A stretch of 45,230 nucleotides of DNA from Candidatus Oscillochloris fontis (GCF_004138135.1 NZ_RYFD01000036.1:1-45230); one strand, 5' to 3'; shown: positions 24,005-31,962, numbered from the stretch's first letter. Program-made: numbers and translations. Notes: generated by a model from the sequence alone, not told the origin.

Positions 24005-25519
24005 CTACGCATCATTGCTGACCGCGACCGGAGCCTGAGGTTGCTCTTCTGCTACAGGTGTAGGCGGCTCATCATTGCGTTTAATCGTCATGCGGCGTAC
24101 AGGAACCCGTGCTGCCGCCGGTGTTGTTTCCACCGGCTCTGCGGCGAAGGGTGGGGCTTCGGTTGCCGTTGCGCCATTGGTTCGCTTCACCGCGACTTGT
24201 TGGCGTACCGCGATGCGGGCTGATGCGGGCATCGAGCGTACAACCGGTGGCGGGCTATCGGGCATGGCCTCATCTACCTCTGCCTGTTCGACCCGCCGGA
24301 CATTAATGCTCCGGCGCACGGGCGCTTCACTCGGCACACTATCGGTTGCCGGTGATGGTTCTGCGTTCAGGATTTGGCTGGGCGGGCTGCGCCGGGGAGC
24401 GACGGCTGCCGTCTTGACCTGAAGGCGACGCGAGGCCGATGCTGGCCCGGCTGTACCTTCGCTATTCGGCAGTGGCTCAGTGAGACGTACTGCCGCACGC
24501 AGCATCGGAGCTACTGGAGCGAGAGGCCCTTTATCCACCTCTTGCTGCACTGCTGCCTGATAGATCCCCATCATCGCCGTGCGGCGCACCTGGGGATTCT
24601 GCAAGCCACTGACCAGATCGGTCGCGCCACTCATCATCTCACCAGCGCGGCGCATGCCCGTCATCAGGCGGCGCGGAGCCTCAAGGAAGAGTTGGATAGA
24701 TCGGCTCATCTCATAGACGCTTGGTTGCTCCATCATGGATGGCAGCGGCGACATAGGCGAACCCGTATCCATTGGTGGCTGATAGGTTGGCGTTCCAGAG
24801 CCAGCCGGTTGGCTACTGCGGCGGCTCTCGTAGGCATTGATCAGATTGCTACTATTGGGTACCAACGGCTCTTCTGGCTCACCAAAGGCACGCTGCCACC
24901 AATTCTTGCGTCGCTTCTCAACCTGACGCGGTGGTGGGGGCGGCGGGGGCGGCGGCTCTGGCGCAAAGAAAGTCGCATGCTCGCGATCAGGTGCGGGGAA
25001 CTGGTCTGTAAATCCACGGATGAGCGTCTCGCCGGAGACCCCGGACACCACCTGATCGCCGACCCAGGCGACCATATTGGCCAACGGGGTCACATCCTCA
25101 GCGGGCATATAGTCGAGGGTATTGGTAATCACACGCTCATCTTCGGCCTGCCCATTTGCCGCGATCCCCTTGACGACAATCCGCCGACTGCGGGGAGCGA
25201 TGGGAGCCAAGCGGAAAGCCAGGATGACGCGGCCATGCCAAGGGTCCCACGTCTCAGCGCGGGCCACATCAACATCCTTCCAGACGAAGGAGTCAACGGT
25301 ATCATTAAAGAGTCCCCGCGCCCATGTCACAAGGCGCTTATCAGTCAGCGCCACAAAATCGGAGAGTGCGACGCCGCCGATACGTCGGCGATTCTCGTCC
25401 AGCAGGACACCGTCAAAGATGGCCAGCAGCGTCTCATCCTCTTCGAGGATACCGCGATGGCGCAACTCATCGGCGCTCGCTGGAGTCACATGGCTGCCGA
25501 GGTACGGTCGGATAATCAT
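24005..25519 (-). CDS. PH-like N-terminal domain protein with long disordered tail (paralogue 1)
   Basis: A 504-residue protein. Residues 1-175 form a domain with a bacterial PH-like pattern (DETLLAIFDGVLLD ... LSDFVALTDKRLVTWARG), homologous to the N-terminus of the next upstream gene. A nine-proline run (near residue 190) is followed by a basic, aromatic patch (KRRKNWWQR), a helical middle and a disordered tail. The tail repeats short basic motifs: RRLQVK, RSINVRR, RIAVRQQVAVKR, RVPVRRMTIKR and a final APVAVSNDA. GGAGGT lies before the ATG. I cannot assign one of the named Csm proteins. It is likely a scaffold or assembly factor at the chlorosome or baseplate, by context. Confidence 0.65.
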   Translation of the reverse strand: MIIRPYLGSHVTPASADELRHRGILEEDETLLAIFDGVLLDENRRRIGGVALSDFVALTDKRLVTWARGLFNDTVDSFVWKDVDVARAETWDPWHGRVILAFRLAPIAPRSRRIVVKGIAANGQAEDERVITNTLDYMPAEDVTPLANMVAWVGDQVVSGVSGETLIRGFTDQFPAPDREHATFFAPEPPPPPPPPPRQVEKRRKNWWQRAFGEPEEPLVPNSSNLINAYESRRSSQPAGSGTPTYQPPMDTGSPMSPLPSMMEQPSVYEMSRSIQLFLEAPRRLMTGMRRAGEMMSGATDLVSGLQNPQVRRTAMMGIYQAAVQQEVDKGPLAPVAPMLRAAVRLTEPLPNSEGTAGPASASRRLQVKTAAVAPRRSPPSQILNAEPSPATDSVPSEAPVRRSINVRRVEQAEVDEAMPDSPPPVVRSMPASARIAVRQQVAVKRTNGATATEAPPFAAEPVETTPAAARVPVRRMTIKRNDEPPTPVAEEQPQAPVAVSNDA

Positions 25520-25586
25520 CGTCTACCTCCATAGGACTGCGGGCAGGGGCGGATCGGCGGCGGCTAGCCGGATCTCCAAGCCCATA

Positions 25587-26765
25587 CTAGGATCGGGCTT
25601 CATCAACATCGGCATCGCCGGAACCGCTGATCGAGACCGGGGGGCGCGGCCCGGTTGTGCGAGGACTAGCACCATTATTGGCAGGCCCGCGACGGCGCAG
25701 CGGGATCTCACGCCGATCCGAATTGGTTGGAGCGGGTTCTGGTGCTGCGGCTTGCGGTGCGGGGGCAGACGTCTGGCTCCCAGGTCGTTCGCGGTTACGA
25801 AACGGTATCTCGTGGTACTGCATCGCTGAACCCTGTGCGGCAGGCTCTGGGGTTGGTGCAGAACTTGGAGCGGCGGCCTGATAGGGTGTCGGTGCTGGTG
25901 CGGGGGCTGGTTCGGGCGCAGAGCGACCAGTTTGGCGATTGATAAACGCCATCGCCATCTGCTGGGCACTCGGATTGGTTGCGACAGTCTGCATCAACTC
26001 ATTGACGGCCCGAATCGTCTCAGTCAAGTCACGCAGACTGGTCGTATTCAGCGCATTGAGGTCAAAGGGCAGATCGGCATCACGAATCGAGCGACGCAGC
26101 GTATCCCAGGCTGAACGTGCCAAACGACTCGCCGCATAGATCCGTTCTGGGGGCAGACTGACCAATTCTTGGTTAAAGCCAGCCACCGGCGTGAGTTGTT
26201 GCTGCCCAGACGCACCAGGCCAACGATAGGGCGACTCACCGGGGCGGAGGCCATCTACATGGCCATAGATCTGTTCACTCAGAACAGCCAGAATATCGGG
26301 GCCAGCCTCACGCGCACTAATACCAGCGTTCAACAGATCGCGGGCAGTCTCGGACGCATTGCGCAGCAGCGCCATGCCAGGCTGAAGATTGGCAACTGGG
26401 AGCAGAGCGAGCGTAAAACGCTGTTCGCCTTCATCTTCCTCAGCATCATCAAGTGCGACAAAATTGAAGATGATTTGGGCGTGGAGCGGATCAAGCCCTT
26501 GGCCCTGAATCGAGGCCAATTCGGCAAGAGGGAAGGCGTAGCAAATATGACCGCCGTAGTCACGCGCCCAGAGCAGAATGCGCAGCGTCGTGATCAGGCA
26601 GTAGTCATGAAGCGTGGGTCCGCTCAGGCGTTTGCCGTTAGCATCCAGCAAAACACCATCGAGTGCGACGAGCACCTGCTCATCACGCTCTAGCAGCCCC
26701 AGCGTCTCAAGCTCTCCGAGGTGGGCGGGGACGACCGTATGGCTATAGTAGAGCAGGTTGATCAT
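25587..26765 (-). CDS. PH-like N-terminal domain protein with disordered tail (paralogue 2)
   Basis: A 392-residue protein whose first 170 residues parallel the neighbouring 504-residue protein: EDE/RDE-x-L-L/V-A-x-x-DGVLLD, LxD-F/Y and L-x-x-WARD. A helical middle follows (about 195-275), then a Pro/Ala-rich disordered tail with YHEIPFRNR, RREIPLRRR and PPVSISGSG. The ATG at 26765 is chosen because it aligns with the start of the paralogue; an earlier ATG at 26807 lies in a low-complexity intergenic repeat. It lies directly downstream of csmA. The duplicated architecture and conserved position suggest a hetero-oligomeric pair. Function is unknown. Confidence 0.65.
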   Translation of the reverse strand: MINLLYYSHTVVPAHLGELETLGLLERDEQVLVALDGVLLDANGKRLSGPTLHDYCLITTLRILLWARDYGGHICYAFPLAELASIQGQGLDPLHAQIIFNFVALDDAEEDEGEQRFTLALLPVANLQPGMALLRNASETARDLLNAGISAREAGPDILAVLSEQIYGHVDGLRPGESPYRWPGASGQQQLTPVAGFNQELVSLPPERIYAASRLARSAWDTLRRSIRDADLPFDLNALNTTSLRDLTETIRAVNELMQTVATNPSAQQMAMAFINRQTGRSAPEPAPAPAPTPYQAAAPSSAPTPEPAAQGSAMQYHEIPFRNRERPGSQTSAPAPQAAAPEPAPTNSDRREIPLRRRGPANNGASPRTTGPRPPVSISGSGDADVDEARS

Positions 26766-26811
26766 CAGGGTGGTATACCAGGATACAGGATACAGGAGAT
26801 AGGGCATAGGA

Positions 26812-26836
26812 GACAGCGAGGAACTCCTCGGCTGTC
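26812..26836 (-). other. Hairpin between csmA and the PH-like gene
   Basis: GACAGC-GAGG / CCTC-G-GCTGTC forms a 10-bp stem with one bulge and an AACT loop just 3' of csmA on the minus strand. No U-run follows. It may stabilise a short csmA mRNA or reduce read-through, which would fit the high demand for CsmA. Confidence 0.5.
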
Positions 26837-26869
26837 CCCTGTTCCTAACTCCTGTACCCTACAGCCCGA

Positions 26870-27112
26870 CTAGCGATTGAAGCGCGAGCGAATGCGCTTC
26901 GGGCGGAAGCTGCTCACGGCCGGGGTGCTGAACGAACCCTCGCCGCTGCCGCTGCGGGAGATGCCGGGGTATGCGTTGCGATTGATGGTCTCAACGGCTG
27001 CCGACGTTGCCTGCAGCGCATTGGAAACCCACTGCCAGTGCCCCTGGAACATGATGTCGCCAATTTGAGCGACTTGACCAGCGGACTCAGAGAACCAGCC
27101 TCGAGTGGCCAT
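26870..27112 (-). CDS. csmA: Chlorosome baseplate protein CsmA (pre-protein)
   Basis: An 80-residue protein. Residues 2-51 (ATRGWFSES... to NAYPGI) match mature CsmA, including His25 in MFQGHWQW, the proposed bacteriochlorophyll a ligand. The remaining 29 residues form a Ser/Gly-rich then basic tail ending RPKRIRSRFNR, which in Chloroflexus is removed on maturation. CsmA forms the paracrystalline baseplate that passes excitation energy from bacteriochlorophyll c aggregates to the membrane. A perfect AAGGAGG lies 7 nt before the ATG. A consensus TATAAT at 27149-27154 suggests its own promoter within the cluster, and hairpins flank the gene. Confidence 0.96.
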   Translation of the reverse strand: MATRGWFSESAGQVAQIGDIMFQGHWQWVSNALQATSAAVETINRNAYPGISRSGSGEGSFSTPAVSSFRPKRIRSRFNR

Positions 27113-27148
27113 ACAAATTCCTCCTTAAAGGTAGACCGGACGCTCCTC

Positions 27149-27173
27149 ATTATAGGCCACGGGGCGGAGCCCC
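27149..27173 (-). promoter_or_regulatory. Possible internal csmA promoter and upstream hairpin
   Basis: On the minus strand a perfect TATAAT (27154-27149) lies about 37 bp before the csmA start. Just upstream is GGGGC-GGA-GCCCC (27161-27173), which could end or attenuate the preceding ArsA-1 transcript. No -35 hexamer is visible at the normal distance, so the promoter call is tentative. Confidence 0.45.
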
Positions 27174-27185
27174 GGTAGACCCCTG

Positions 27186-28385
27186 TTATCGGGTGATGCC
27201 CTGGGGGGCGTAGAAGGGTACGATCAGCCAAGAATCTTCCATCTCGGCCTGGCCTGCCTCCAACCCGGTTAGGCTGAGCGGCAAGGTCATAATCCGGCGG
27301 AAGTCCCCAATCTGCACCACGAGCTCATCGCCGTTCTGGAACAGATCGAGTTGGCTGACATCAGCGAACGGCAGCTTAATCCGTACTCGGTAGCTGCCAT
27401 CGGGCGCTTTGTTGATGTCCATCGGCGATTCTTTGTAGACAATCGCCGCCGGGTTCACGTCCCCGTAGACATCACGGCCCATTATTCGCAACTTCTCGAT
27501 ACCGACTACCTCTTCGGGGTAGTACGGTACATGGCGGATCGGCAACGGATTAAACGAGTGGTGAACTTCCTGGAGGTAGCGCTGCTGCACATCCTTCCAG
27601 TGGTTCAGATAACCGCTGTCTTTGTCGACCGGCAGGATCTTGTTCACCACCACCGTATCGACCGTCATCCCATACATCGAGAGATAGGTCAGAGCGCGCT
27701 GGCTCTCTTTGATGACCATCTTCTCAGGGTTCATCACGAGCCGGACAGAGGTCTCTAGCGGGTTGGTCAGGATTTCAGTGACACCAACCATCTGGGCGAA
27801 CATGTCGTCCACTGCCTCATAGACCTCGGTGGGGGCGATCATTTTGTTGAGCGACGGGTTGAGTTTACTCATTGGCCGTAGCAACGGCTTGATGACAAAC
27901 TTCTCCGCTCCGCGCAGCATACCCATTGCCCACTTGAAGGTCTCAGGTGACGAGAGCAACCGGAGGGTTTCGCCCGTTGGCGCACAGTCAACGACGAGCA
28001 GATCGTAGTCGCCTTCGTCGCGATGTTTCTTAATGCGGATGAGCGGGAATGCTTCTTCCATCCCTGGAAGGATGCTCATCTCATCAGCCAGCATCCCCTC
28101 AACCCCTTGCTCGATCATCAACTGGGCAAAGTGCTCACGCACAACACCCCAGTTTGATTCAATATCATGGTGAATACTGACCTCAAGCGCATCTAAGTGC
28201 GAGGTGATCTTCACCGGTTCTGGCCCCAGTGAGCCGTCAATATCGAGCGAGTCGGCCAAACTATGCGCCGGGTCGGTACTCATAATCAGAGTTCGGAGAC
28301 CCATGTCTGCGGCCCGCAGCGCGGTTGATGCAGCGACACTTGTCTTGCCTACGCCGCCCTTGCCGGTAAAGATAAGAGTACGCAT
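27186..28385 (-). CDS. ArsA/Get3-like ATPase with C-terminal alpha-crystallin-like domain (ArsA-1)
   Basis: A 399-residue ATPase with GKGGVGKT at residues 8-15, STDPAHSLAD switch I, DCAPTGETLRLL switch II and the membrane-cargo helical region between. The last 70 residues show the alpha-crystallin-like fold pattern (LPFADVSQLDLF ... VQIGDFRRIMTLPLSL). It is the first gene of the minus-strand chlorosome series, behind the promoter at 28570-28598, and directly precedes csmA. GGAAAGG lies 5 nt before the ATG. There are no arsenical resistance partners nearby. By family and context it is Get3d-like and may chaperone CsmA or another hydrophobic client; arsenite transport is unlikely. Confidence 0.87.
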   Translation of the reverse strand: MRTLIFTGKGGVGKTSVAASTALRAADMGLRTLIMSTDPAHSLADSLDIDGSLGPEPVKITSHLDALEVSIHHDIESNWGVVREHFAQLMIEQGVEGMLADEMSILPGMEEAFPLIRIKKHRDEGDYDLLVVDCAPTGETLRLLSSPETFKWAMGMLRGAEKFVIKPLLRPMSKLNPSLNKMIAPTEVYEAVDDMFAQMVGVTEILTNPLETSVRLVMNPEKMVIKESQRALTYLSMYGMTVDTVVVNKILPVDKDSGYLNHWKDVQQRYLQEVHHSFNPLPIRHVPYYPEEVVGIEKLRIMGRDVYGDVNPAAIVYKESPMDINKAPDGSYRVRIKLPFADVSQLDLFQNGDELVVQIGDFRRIMTLPLSLTGLEAGQAEMEDSWLIVPFYAPQGITR

Positions 28386-29016
28386 GTGTGCCTTTCCAGG
28401 ATCGGGATGTACAAATGATCAAATGGGGCTAACGGGTAGCCCGAGCCAGCCATGCGACGGCACCACGGTCGCTAGAGTGTGCGTTGCGATGATTGCTCGG
28501 CTTTTTTTGCTTAAATGCCAAAAGCGACTTGTCTCGAAATTATTGTCGTGCCTTCCTGACTGTGCTGCAATAGTACCACGATTGCGTAGCAGTGTCAACC
28601 AAAATAGCTCTTGTCAATGGGCTATGGCTATGCTGCGCGGTGTGGCTCTGACGCGGCGAATCTGCCTGTCCAGTCAGTCTAACGCACTGCATAAACAGGT
28701 GGATGATGTCATTATTTCCCGCTTTCTGGGCCAGTGTGTCGCCTGGCTGATGTCAACCTTTTGTACCCTCGGTTTGGGTCGTCGTTGTATGATTTGTAAC
28801 CTTGCTGGCCCGATAGGTAGTTATTTTACAACTCTATGGAACTCTCTGCGGCTCATGAACGTCATACTCTTATGGGCTATGCAGAGCGAGGTGGTGCATC
28901 GAAATGCCGTGCTTGGTTCGCTGATGGCTCACATTTTGGGCGTTTGTAGTCGGTCGTTCGATGTGCTTTGTATTGCTATGGTTGAGATTGGACTACTTTT
29001 TGGCGGGAGGCTGCTC
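28386..29016. other. 631-bp divergent intergenic region
   Basis: No credible gene. It holds the minus-strand promoter of the ArsA-1/csmA series (28570-28598), a second TTGACA on the same strand (28618-28613), and a leader of about 180 nt. The plus-strand frame upstream of 29017 is open but has no coding character or ribosome site and lies over the 5' end of ArsA-1. I recognise no structured RNA here. Confidence 0.65.
28570..28598 (-). promoter_or_regulatory. Consensus promoter of the ArsA-1/csmA gene series
   Basis: On the minus strand, perfect TTGACA (28598-28593), a 17-nt spacer and TACTAT (28575-28570). The start is expected near 28563, giving a leader of about 178 nt before ArsA-1. A second TTGACA lies 20 bp upstream, so two overlapping promoters or an activator-type repeat are possible. 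Confidence 0.75.
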
Positions 29017-30321
29017 ATGCGTCCACGATCCGTGCTCTTCTCGGCTGGATTGTTCATTTTGGCGCTGCTGATCGGCCTGATATTGTTTATACGTCAACCC
29101 ACCGCAGAGCAACCTGGCCCAGCGGATCTGATCCGGGTGACTCAGGTTGATACGAGCGCTTACCCAGCGGTAGCGCTCTATGTCACGGTGCGTGATGCAA
29201 GCGGGGAGATGCGGCGTGACCTGGGTGGGTATGACTTCCACATAATAGAGGATGGGGTTGCCGTCGAACTAAGCGATTTTGTTGGTGCGGGGGGGAGTGC
29301 GATACATACCGTGCTGGTGGTTGATCGTTCTGGCAGTATGGATGAAGGCCAGAAGATGGTGGGGGCGCGGCAGGCGGCGCAGGCGTTTGTGGGGATGCTG
29401 CGCTCTGATGACCAAGTGGCGCTGATCGGGTTTAATGATCAGGTGGCGGTATTAGAACCCTTCACTGCGGATCAGATCGTACTTGATGCGGCCATTCGGC
29501 GTCTGCGTGCCGAGGGGGGCACCGCCCTCTACGATAGTATCGTGGCGGGGGTGGATCTGCTGCGCGACCAGCCGGGGCGACGAGCGCTGGTGGTGTTGAC
29601 GGATGGCCAGGATTGTCGTGATCTGGCGAGTTGTCCCAATGATGTTGGGAGTTCGATTTCCCTGAATGCTGCGATTGCGTATGCCAATGCGGCCAATCAA
29701 CCCGTGACCGTCATTGGTCTGGGGGAGCGCGGCAGCCCAGGTGATGATGGGATTGATGAGGCGGTGTTGGAGCGGATTGCGGCTGAGACGCGGGGCAGCT
29801 ATGCGTACAGCCCCGATGCGGTTGCACTGGCCGATCTCTACCGGCAGATTGCGGGTGGTTTGCAGAGTGAATACCGGCTCACGTATCGCAGCCCGCGCCC
29901 CTTCTACGATGGTACCCGGCGTGATATTCGGGTCGAGGTGGCGGGTGCGCAGGCGGTGGCGGCCTATACGGAGCGCCATCTGATTGCTGTGACGGCGCAT
30001 CCGTTGGTGGGGTTGGCGCTCTTGTTGCCCTTGTTGAGCTTGTTAGTCCTGCCGACGTGGTGGCGCGGGCGGGCAACGTCGCGCCCACCAACGATCTTGC
30101 CCATAGAGGAGGCGCAGATGCCCGCCGCTCACTGTGTGCAGTGTGCTGCGCCGTTGCGGGCCGGGGCGCGCTTCTGTGGGCGCTGTGGAACCAGCCAGCC
30201 GCAGCCGGAGCCAGGACGGCGCACCTTCTGCGATATGTGTGGTCGCCCGCTGGCACCTGGAGCCAACGTCTGTGCGGTGTGTGGTGAACCAGCCCATGCA
30301 CGGGAGCAGAGCGATGAGTAA
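29017..30321 (+). CDS. VWA-domain membrane protein with C-terminal double zinc ribbon
   Basis: A 434-residue protein. It has an N-terminal membrane helix (about residues 6-26), a short beta domain, a von Willebrand A domain with MIDAS DRSGS (near residue 105) and LVVLTDGQD, then a second membrane helix (about 328-348). Two CxxC zinc-ribbon units follow (CVQC...CGRCG and CDMCG...CAVCG). Topology places the VWA domain outside and the ribbons inside. ATG 29017 is chosen for its GGAGG site and the membrane helix at the start; longer upstream reading is not supported. It overlaps the next gene by 8 bp (ATGAGTAA). Such pairs may assemble or monitor envelope complexes. Confidence 0.82.
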   Translation: MRPRSVLFSAGLFILALLIGLILFIRQPTAEQPGPADLIRVTQVDTSAYPAVALYVTVRDASGEMRRDLGGYDFHIIEDGVAVELSDFVGAGGSAIHTVLVVDRSGSMDEGQKMVGARQAAQAFVGMLRSDDQVALIGFNDQVAVLEPFTADQIVLDAAIRRLRAEGGTALYDSIVAGVDLLRDQPGRRALVVLTDGQDCRDLASCPNDVGSSISLNAAIAYANAANQPVTVIGLGERGSPGDDGIDEAVLERIAAETRGSYAYSPDAVALADLYRQIAGGLQSEYRLTYRSPRPFYDGTRRDIRVEVAGAQAVAAYTERHLIAVTAHPLVGLALLLPLLSLLVLPTWWRGRATSRPPTILPIEEAQMPAAHCVQCAAPLRAGARFCGRCGTSQPQPEPGRRTFCDMCGRPLAPGANVCAVCGEPAHAREQSDE

Positions 30322-31180
30322 GCAACTCCAGATCTACTACTCGGCGGTCTTTGGCGGGTTAGGCGGTTTAGCCAGTTGGTGGCTGGTGGGGAGCGTCGTT
30401 ACGCAGACCTGGAGCATCTGGGCGGCGGCGGCCTTTGTGGGGGCGGGGTTGGGTGTGGGGATTGGCGCGTTTGTGGCGGCGGCTGATGGTGCCATGATCA
30501 AACGTAAACCCCAACGGGCCTTACGCGACGGTCTCTTGGGCGGTATCGCCGGATTGTTGACCGGGGCATTGGGGATGGTGTTGGCCCAGTGGCTCTTTTT
30601 GGTGCTGCTGGGCGGGTGGATCGGGCGGGCGCTGAGTTGGATGTTGCTGGGTCTGTTAATTGGTCTGAGCGATCTACTGGTTCACCACCGGCTCCAGCGG
30701 GCGGCCTATGCTGGTTTAGGTGGATTACTGGGCGGCTTGTTGGGCGGCCTTCTGTATGAAGGGTTGACGCAACTCTTTTTGGCGCAGGCCGGAATCGTAC
30801 AGATGGTACTGAGCGGTATTGGTCTGGTGCTGATTGGCGCAGCGATTGGTGCCCTCATCCCCATGGCGCGCCAGGTCTTTGCGCACGGCGAACTGCGGGT
30901 GATTGCGGGCGAGCAACAGGGTTTGGTGCGTGAGGTGACCGACACGGCCACGATTGGGCGTTATGATGGCAACGACCTCTATTTGCCTGATGCGGGTGTG
31001 GCGTGGCGGCATGCGGTGGTGCGGCGGGCGGACGGCGGTTTTGTGTTGGCGGTGCTGCCCAATGTGGATGGTCGGACTCAGGTTGCTGGAGTGAGCCTCG
31101 ATCCGGGGGCGGTGTGCTCACTCCAGCATGGGGATCGTATTCATATTGGTGGTGCCGAGCTGGAGTTTGTGGCCAGGTAG
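30314..31180 (+). CDS. Multi-helix membrane protein with C-terminal FHA domain
   Basis: A 288-residue protein with about five to six glycine-rich membrane helices in the first 190 residues, then an FHA phosphothreonine-binding domain. In it, TIGRYDGNDLYLPDAGVAWRHA corresponds to the usual GR...NDI...VSRxHA pattern, with W-R-H in place of S-R-x-H. The ATG overlaps the stop of the VWA gene, so the two are translationally coupled and probably form one complex. No Ser/Thr kinase is in the window. The glycine-zipper helices suggest tight packing in the membrane. Confidence 0.78.
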   Translation: MSKQLQIYYSAVFGGLGGLASWWLVGSVVTQTWSIWAAAAFVGAGLGVGIGAFVAAADGAMIKRKPQRALRDGLLGGIAGLLTGALGMVLAQWLFLVLLGGWIGRALSWMLLGLLIGLSDLLVHHRLQRAAYAGLGGLLGGLLGGLLYEGLTQLFLAQAGIVQMVLSGIGLVLIGAAIGALIPMARQVFAHGELRVIAGEQQGLVREVTDTATIGRYDGNDLYLPDAGVAWRHAVVRRADGGFVLAVLPNVDGRTQVAGVSLDPGAVCSLQHGDRIHIGGAELEFVAR

Positions 31181-31231
31181 GACTGATACCGCCCCTTTTC
31201 ATAAGTAAATACTAGTCATTCGCTCAAAATC

Positions 31232-31240
31232 TGGTATACT
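31232..31240 (+). promoter_or_regulatory. Extended -10 promoter of the IscA-like gene
   Basis: TG-G-TATACT, an extended -10 element without a clear -35. The leader to the start at 31417 is about 170 nt and includes a GCGTAC-TTTCGG-GTACG(T) hairpin near 31372-31388, so post-transcriptional control is possible. Confidence 0.55.
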
Positions 31241-31416
31241 TCTCTAAGGAATCTCCCGAAGTCGTGATCATTGGTTTGGGGTGGCGGTGAAGCTCTTTCA
31301 GCGATGGGATCGTGAAGGGTGACTGACCATTCCGATGATGACATGTTGGGGCGAAGTAGGAATTTCTAGTGCGTACTTTCGGGTACGTGGAAAGCAGCAG
31401 GTACCGAGGTATGACG

Positions 31417-31854
31417 ATGACCGAGCAGAATCTGGATGCGCAGACTGTGGCTCAGCCGATGATTCAGTTGACTGAAGCTGCCCTCGATAAGTTGGTGGCT
31501 ATGCAGCGCGAGCGCCAGGTGGAGGGTTCTTCGCTGCGCGTGTTTGTGCATGGTGGGGGTTGCTCAGGCTTTGAGTATGGCATGATCTTTGATAGCGAGC
31601 CGCGTCAAGAGAATGATCATGAGTTTGTGGCCGGAGCGCTGCGTGTCCGGGTAGATTTGCAGAGCGCCCTCTATTTGACGGGTGCCTCGATTGATTTTGT
31701 GGTCGTTGAGGATCGCAGCGGCTTCAAGATTGATAACCCCAATGCGGTCACCAGTTGTGGTTGTGGTCACTCCTTCCGTACCGCCGATGATAATGGTGAT
31801 GAGGAGTGTTGTGGCGATGATGCGTCGAGCGGCTGCGGTAGTTGCTGCGCCTAG
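31417..31854 (+). CDS. HesB/IscA/ErpA-like iron-sulfur carrier with Cys-rich tail
   Basis: A 145-residue A-type carrier. Its core of about 110 residues contains the three cysteines expected to bind an Fe-S cluster: one in GGGCSGFEY and two in the SCGCGHSF segment. It delivers Fe-S clusters to apoproteins in the cytoplasm. It then adds an unusual acidic tail with ECCGDDASSGCGSCCA, six cysteines in about 20 residues. The ATG at 31417 is chosen because the GAGGT site is seven bases upstream; ATG 31411 would be too close. A perfect terminator follows, so it is monocistronic. Confidence 0.88.
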   Translation: MTEQNLDAQTVAQPMIQLTEAALDKLVAMQRERQVEGSSLRVFVHGGGCSGFEYGMIFDSEPRQENDHEFVAGALRVRVDLQSALYLTGASIDFVVVEDRSGFKIDNPNAVTSCGCGHSFRTADDNGDEECCGDDASSGCGSCCA

Positions 31855-31869
31855 CTTCTGATACGGTGA

Positions 31870-31902
31870 CTGGAGAGAGTTTGGCTCTCTCCAGTTTTTT
31901 TT
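31870..31902 (+). terminator. Rho-independent terminator
   Basis: CTGGAGAGAG (31870-31879) pairs perfectly with CTCTCTCCAG (31885-31894), followed by eight T. It ends the IscA-like gene. Confidence 0.92.
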
Positions 31903-31962
31903 GTTTAGGTATTTAAAAGTTTAGATGTTTTTAATTAATATATCTTTACGGTAGGATGACTA

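Noticed and set aside
22667-28385. Arsenite-pump ATPases
   Set aside because: No arsB, arsR or arsC gene is nearby, and the C-terminal alpha-crystallin-like domain and csmA linkage point to Get3d-like proteins.
28204-29016. N-terminal extension of the VWA protein through the upstream open frame
   Set aside because: It would overlap the 5' end of ArsA-1 and the consensus promoter, has no coding character or ribosome site, and would bury the membrane helix that begins the shorter protein.
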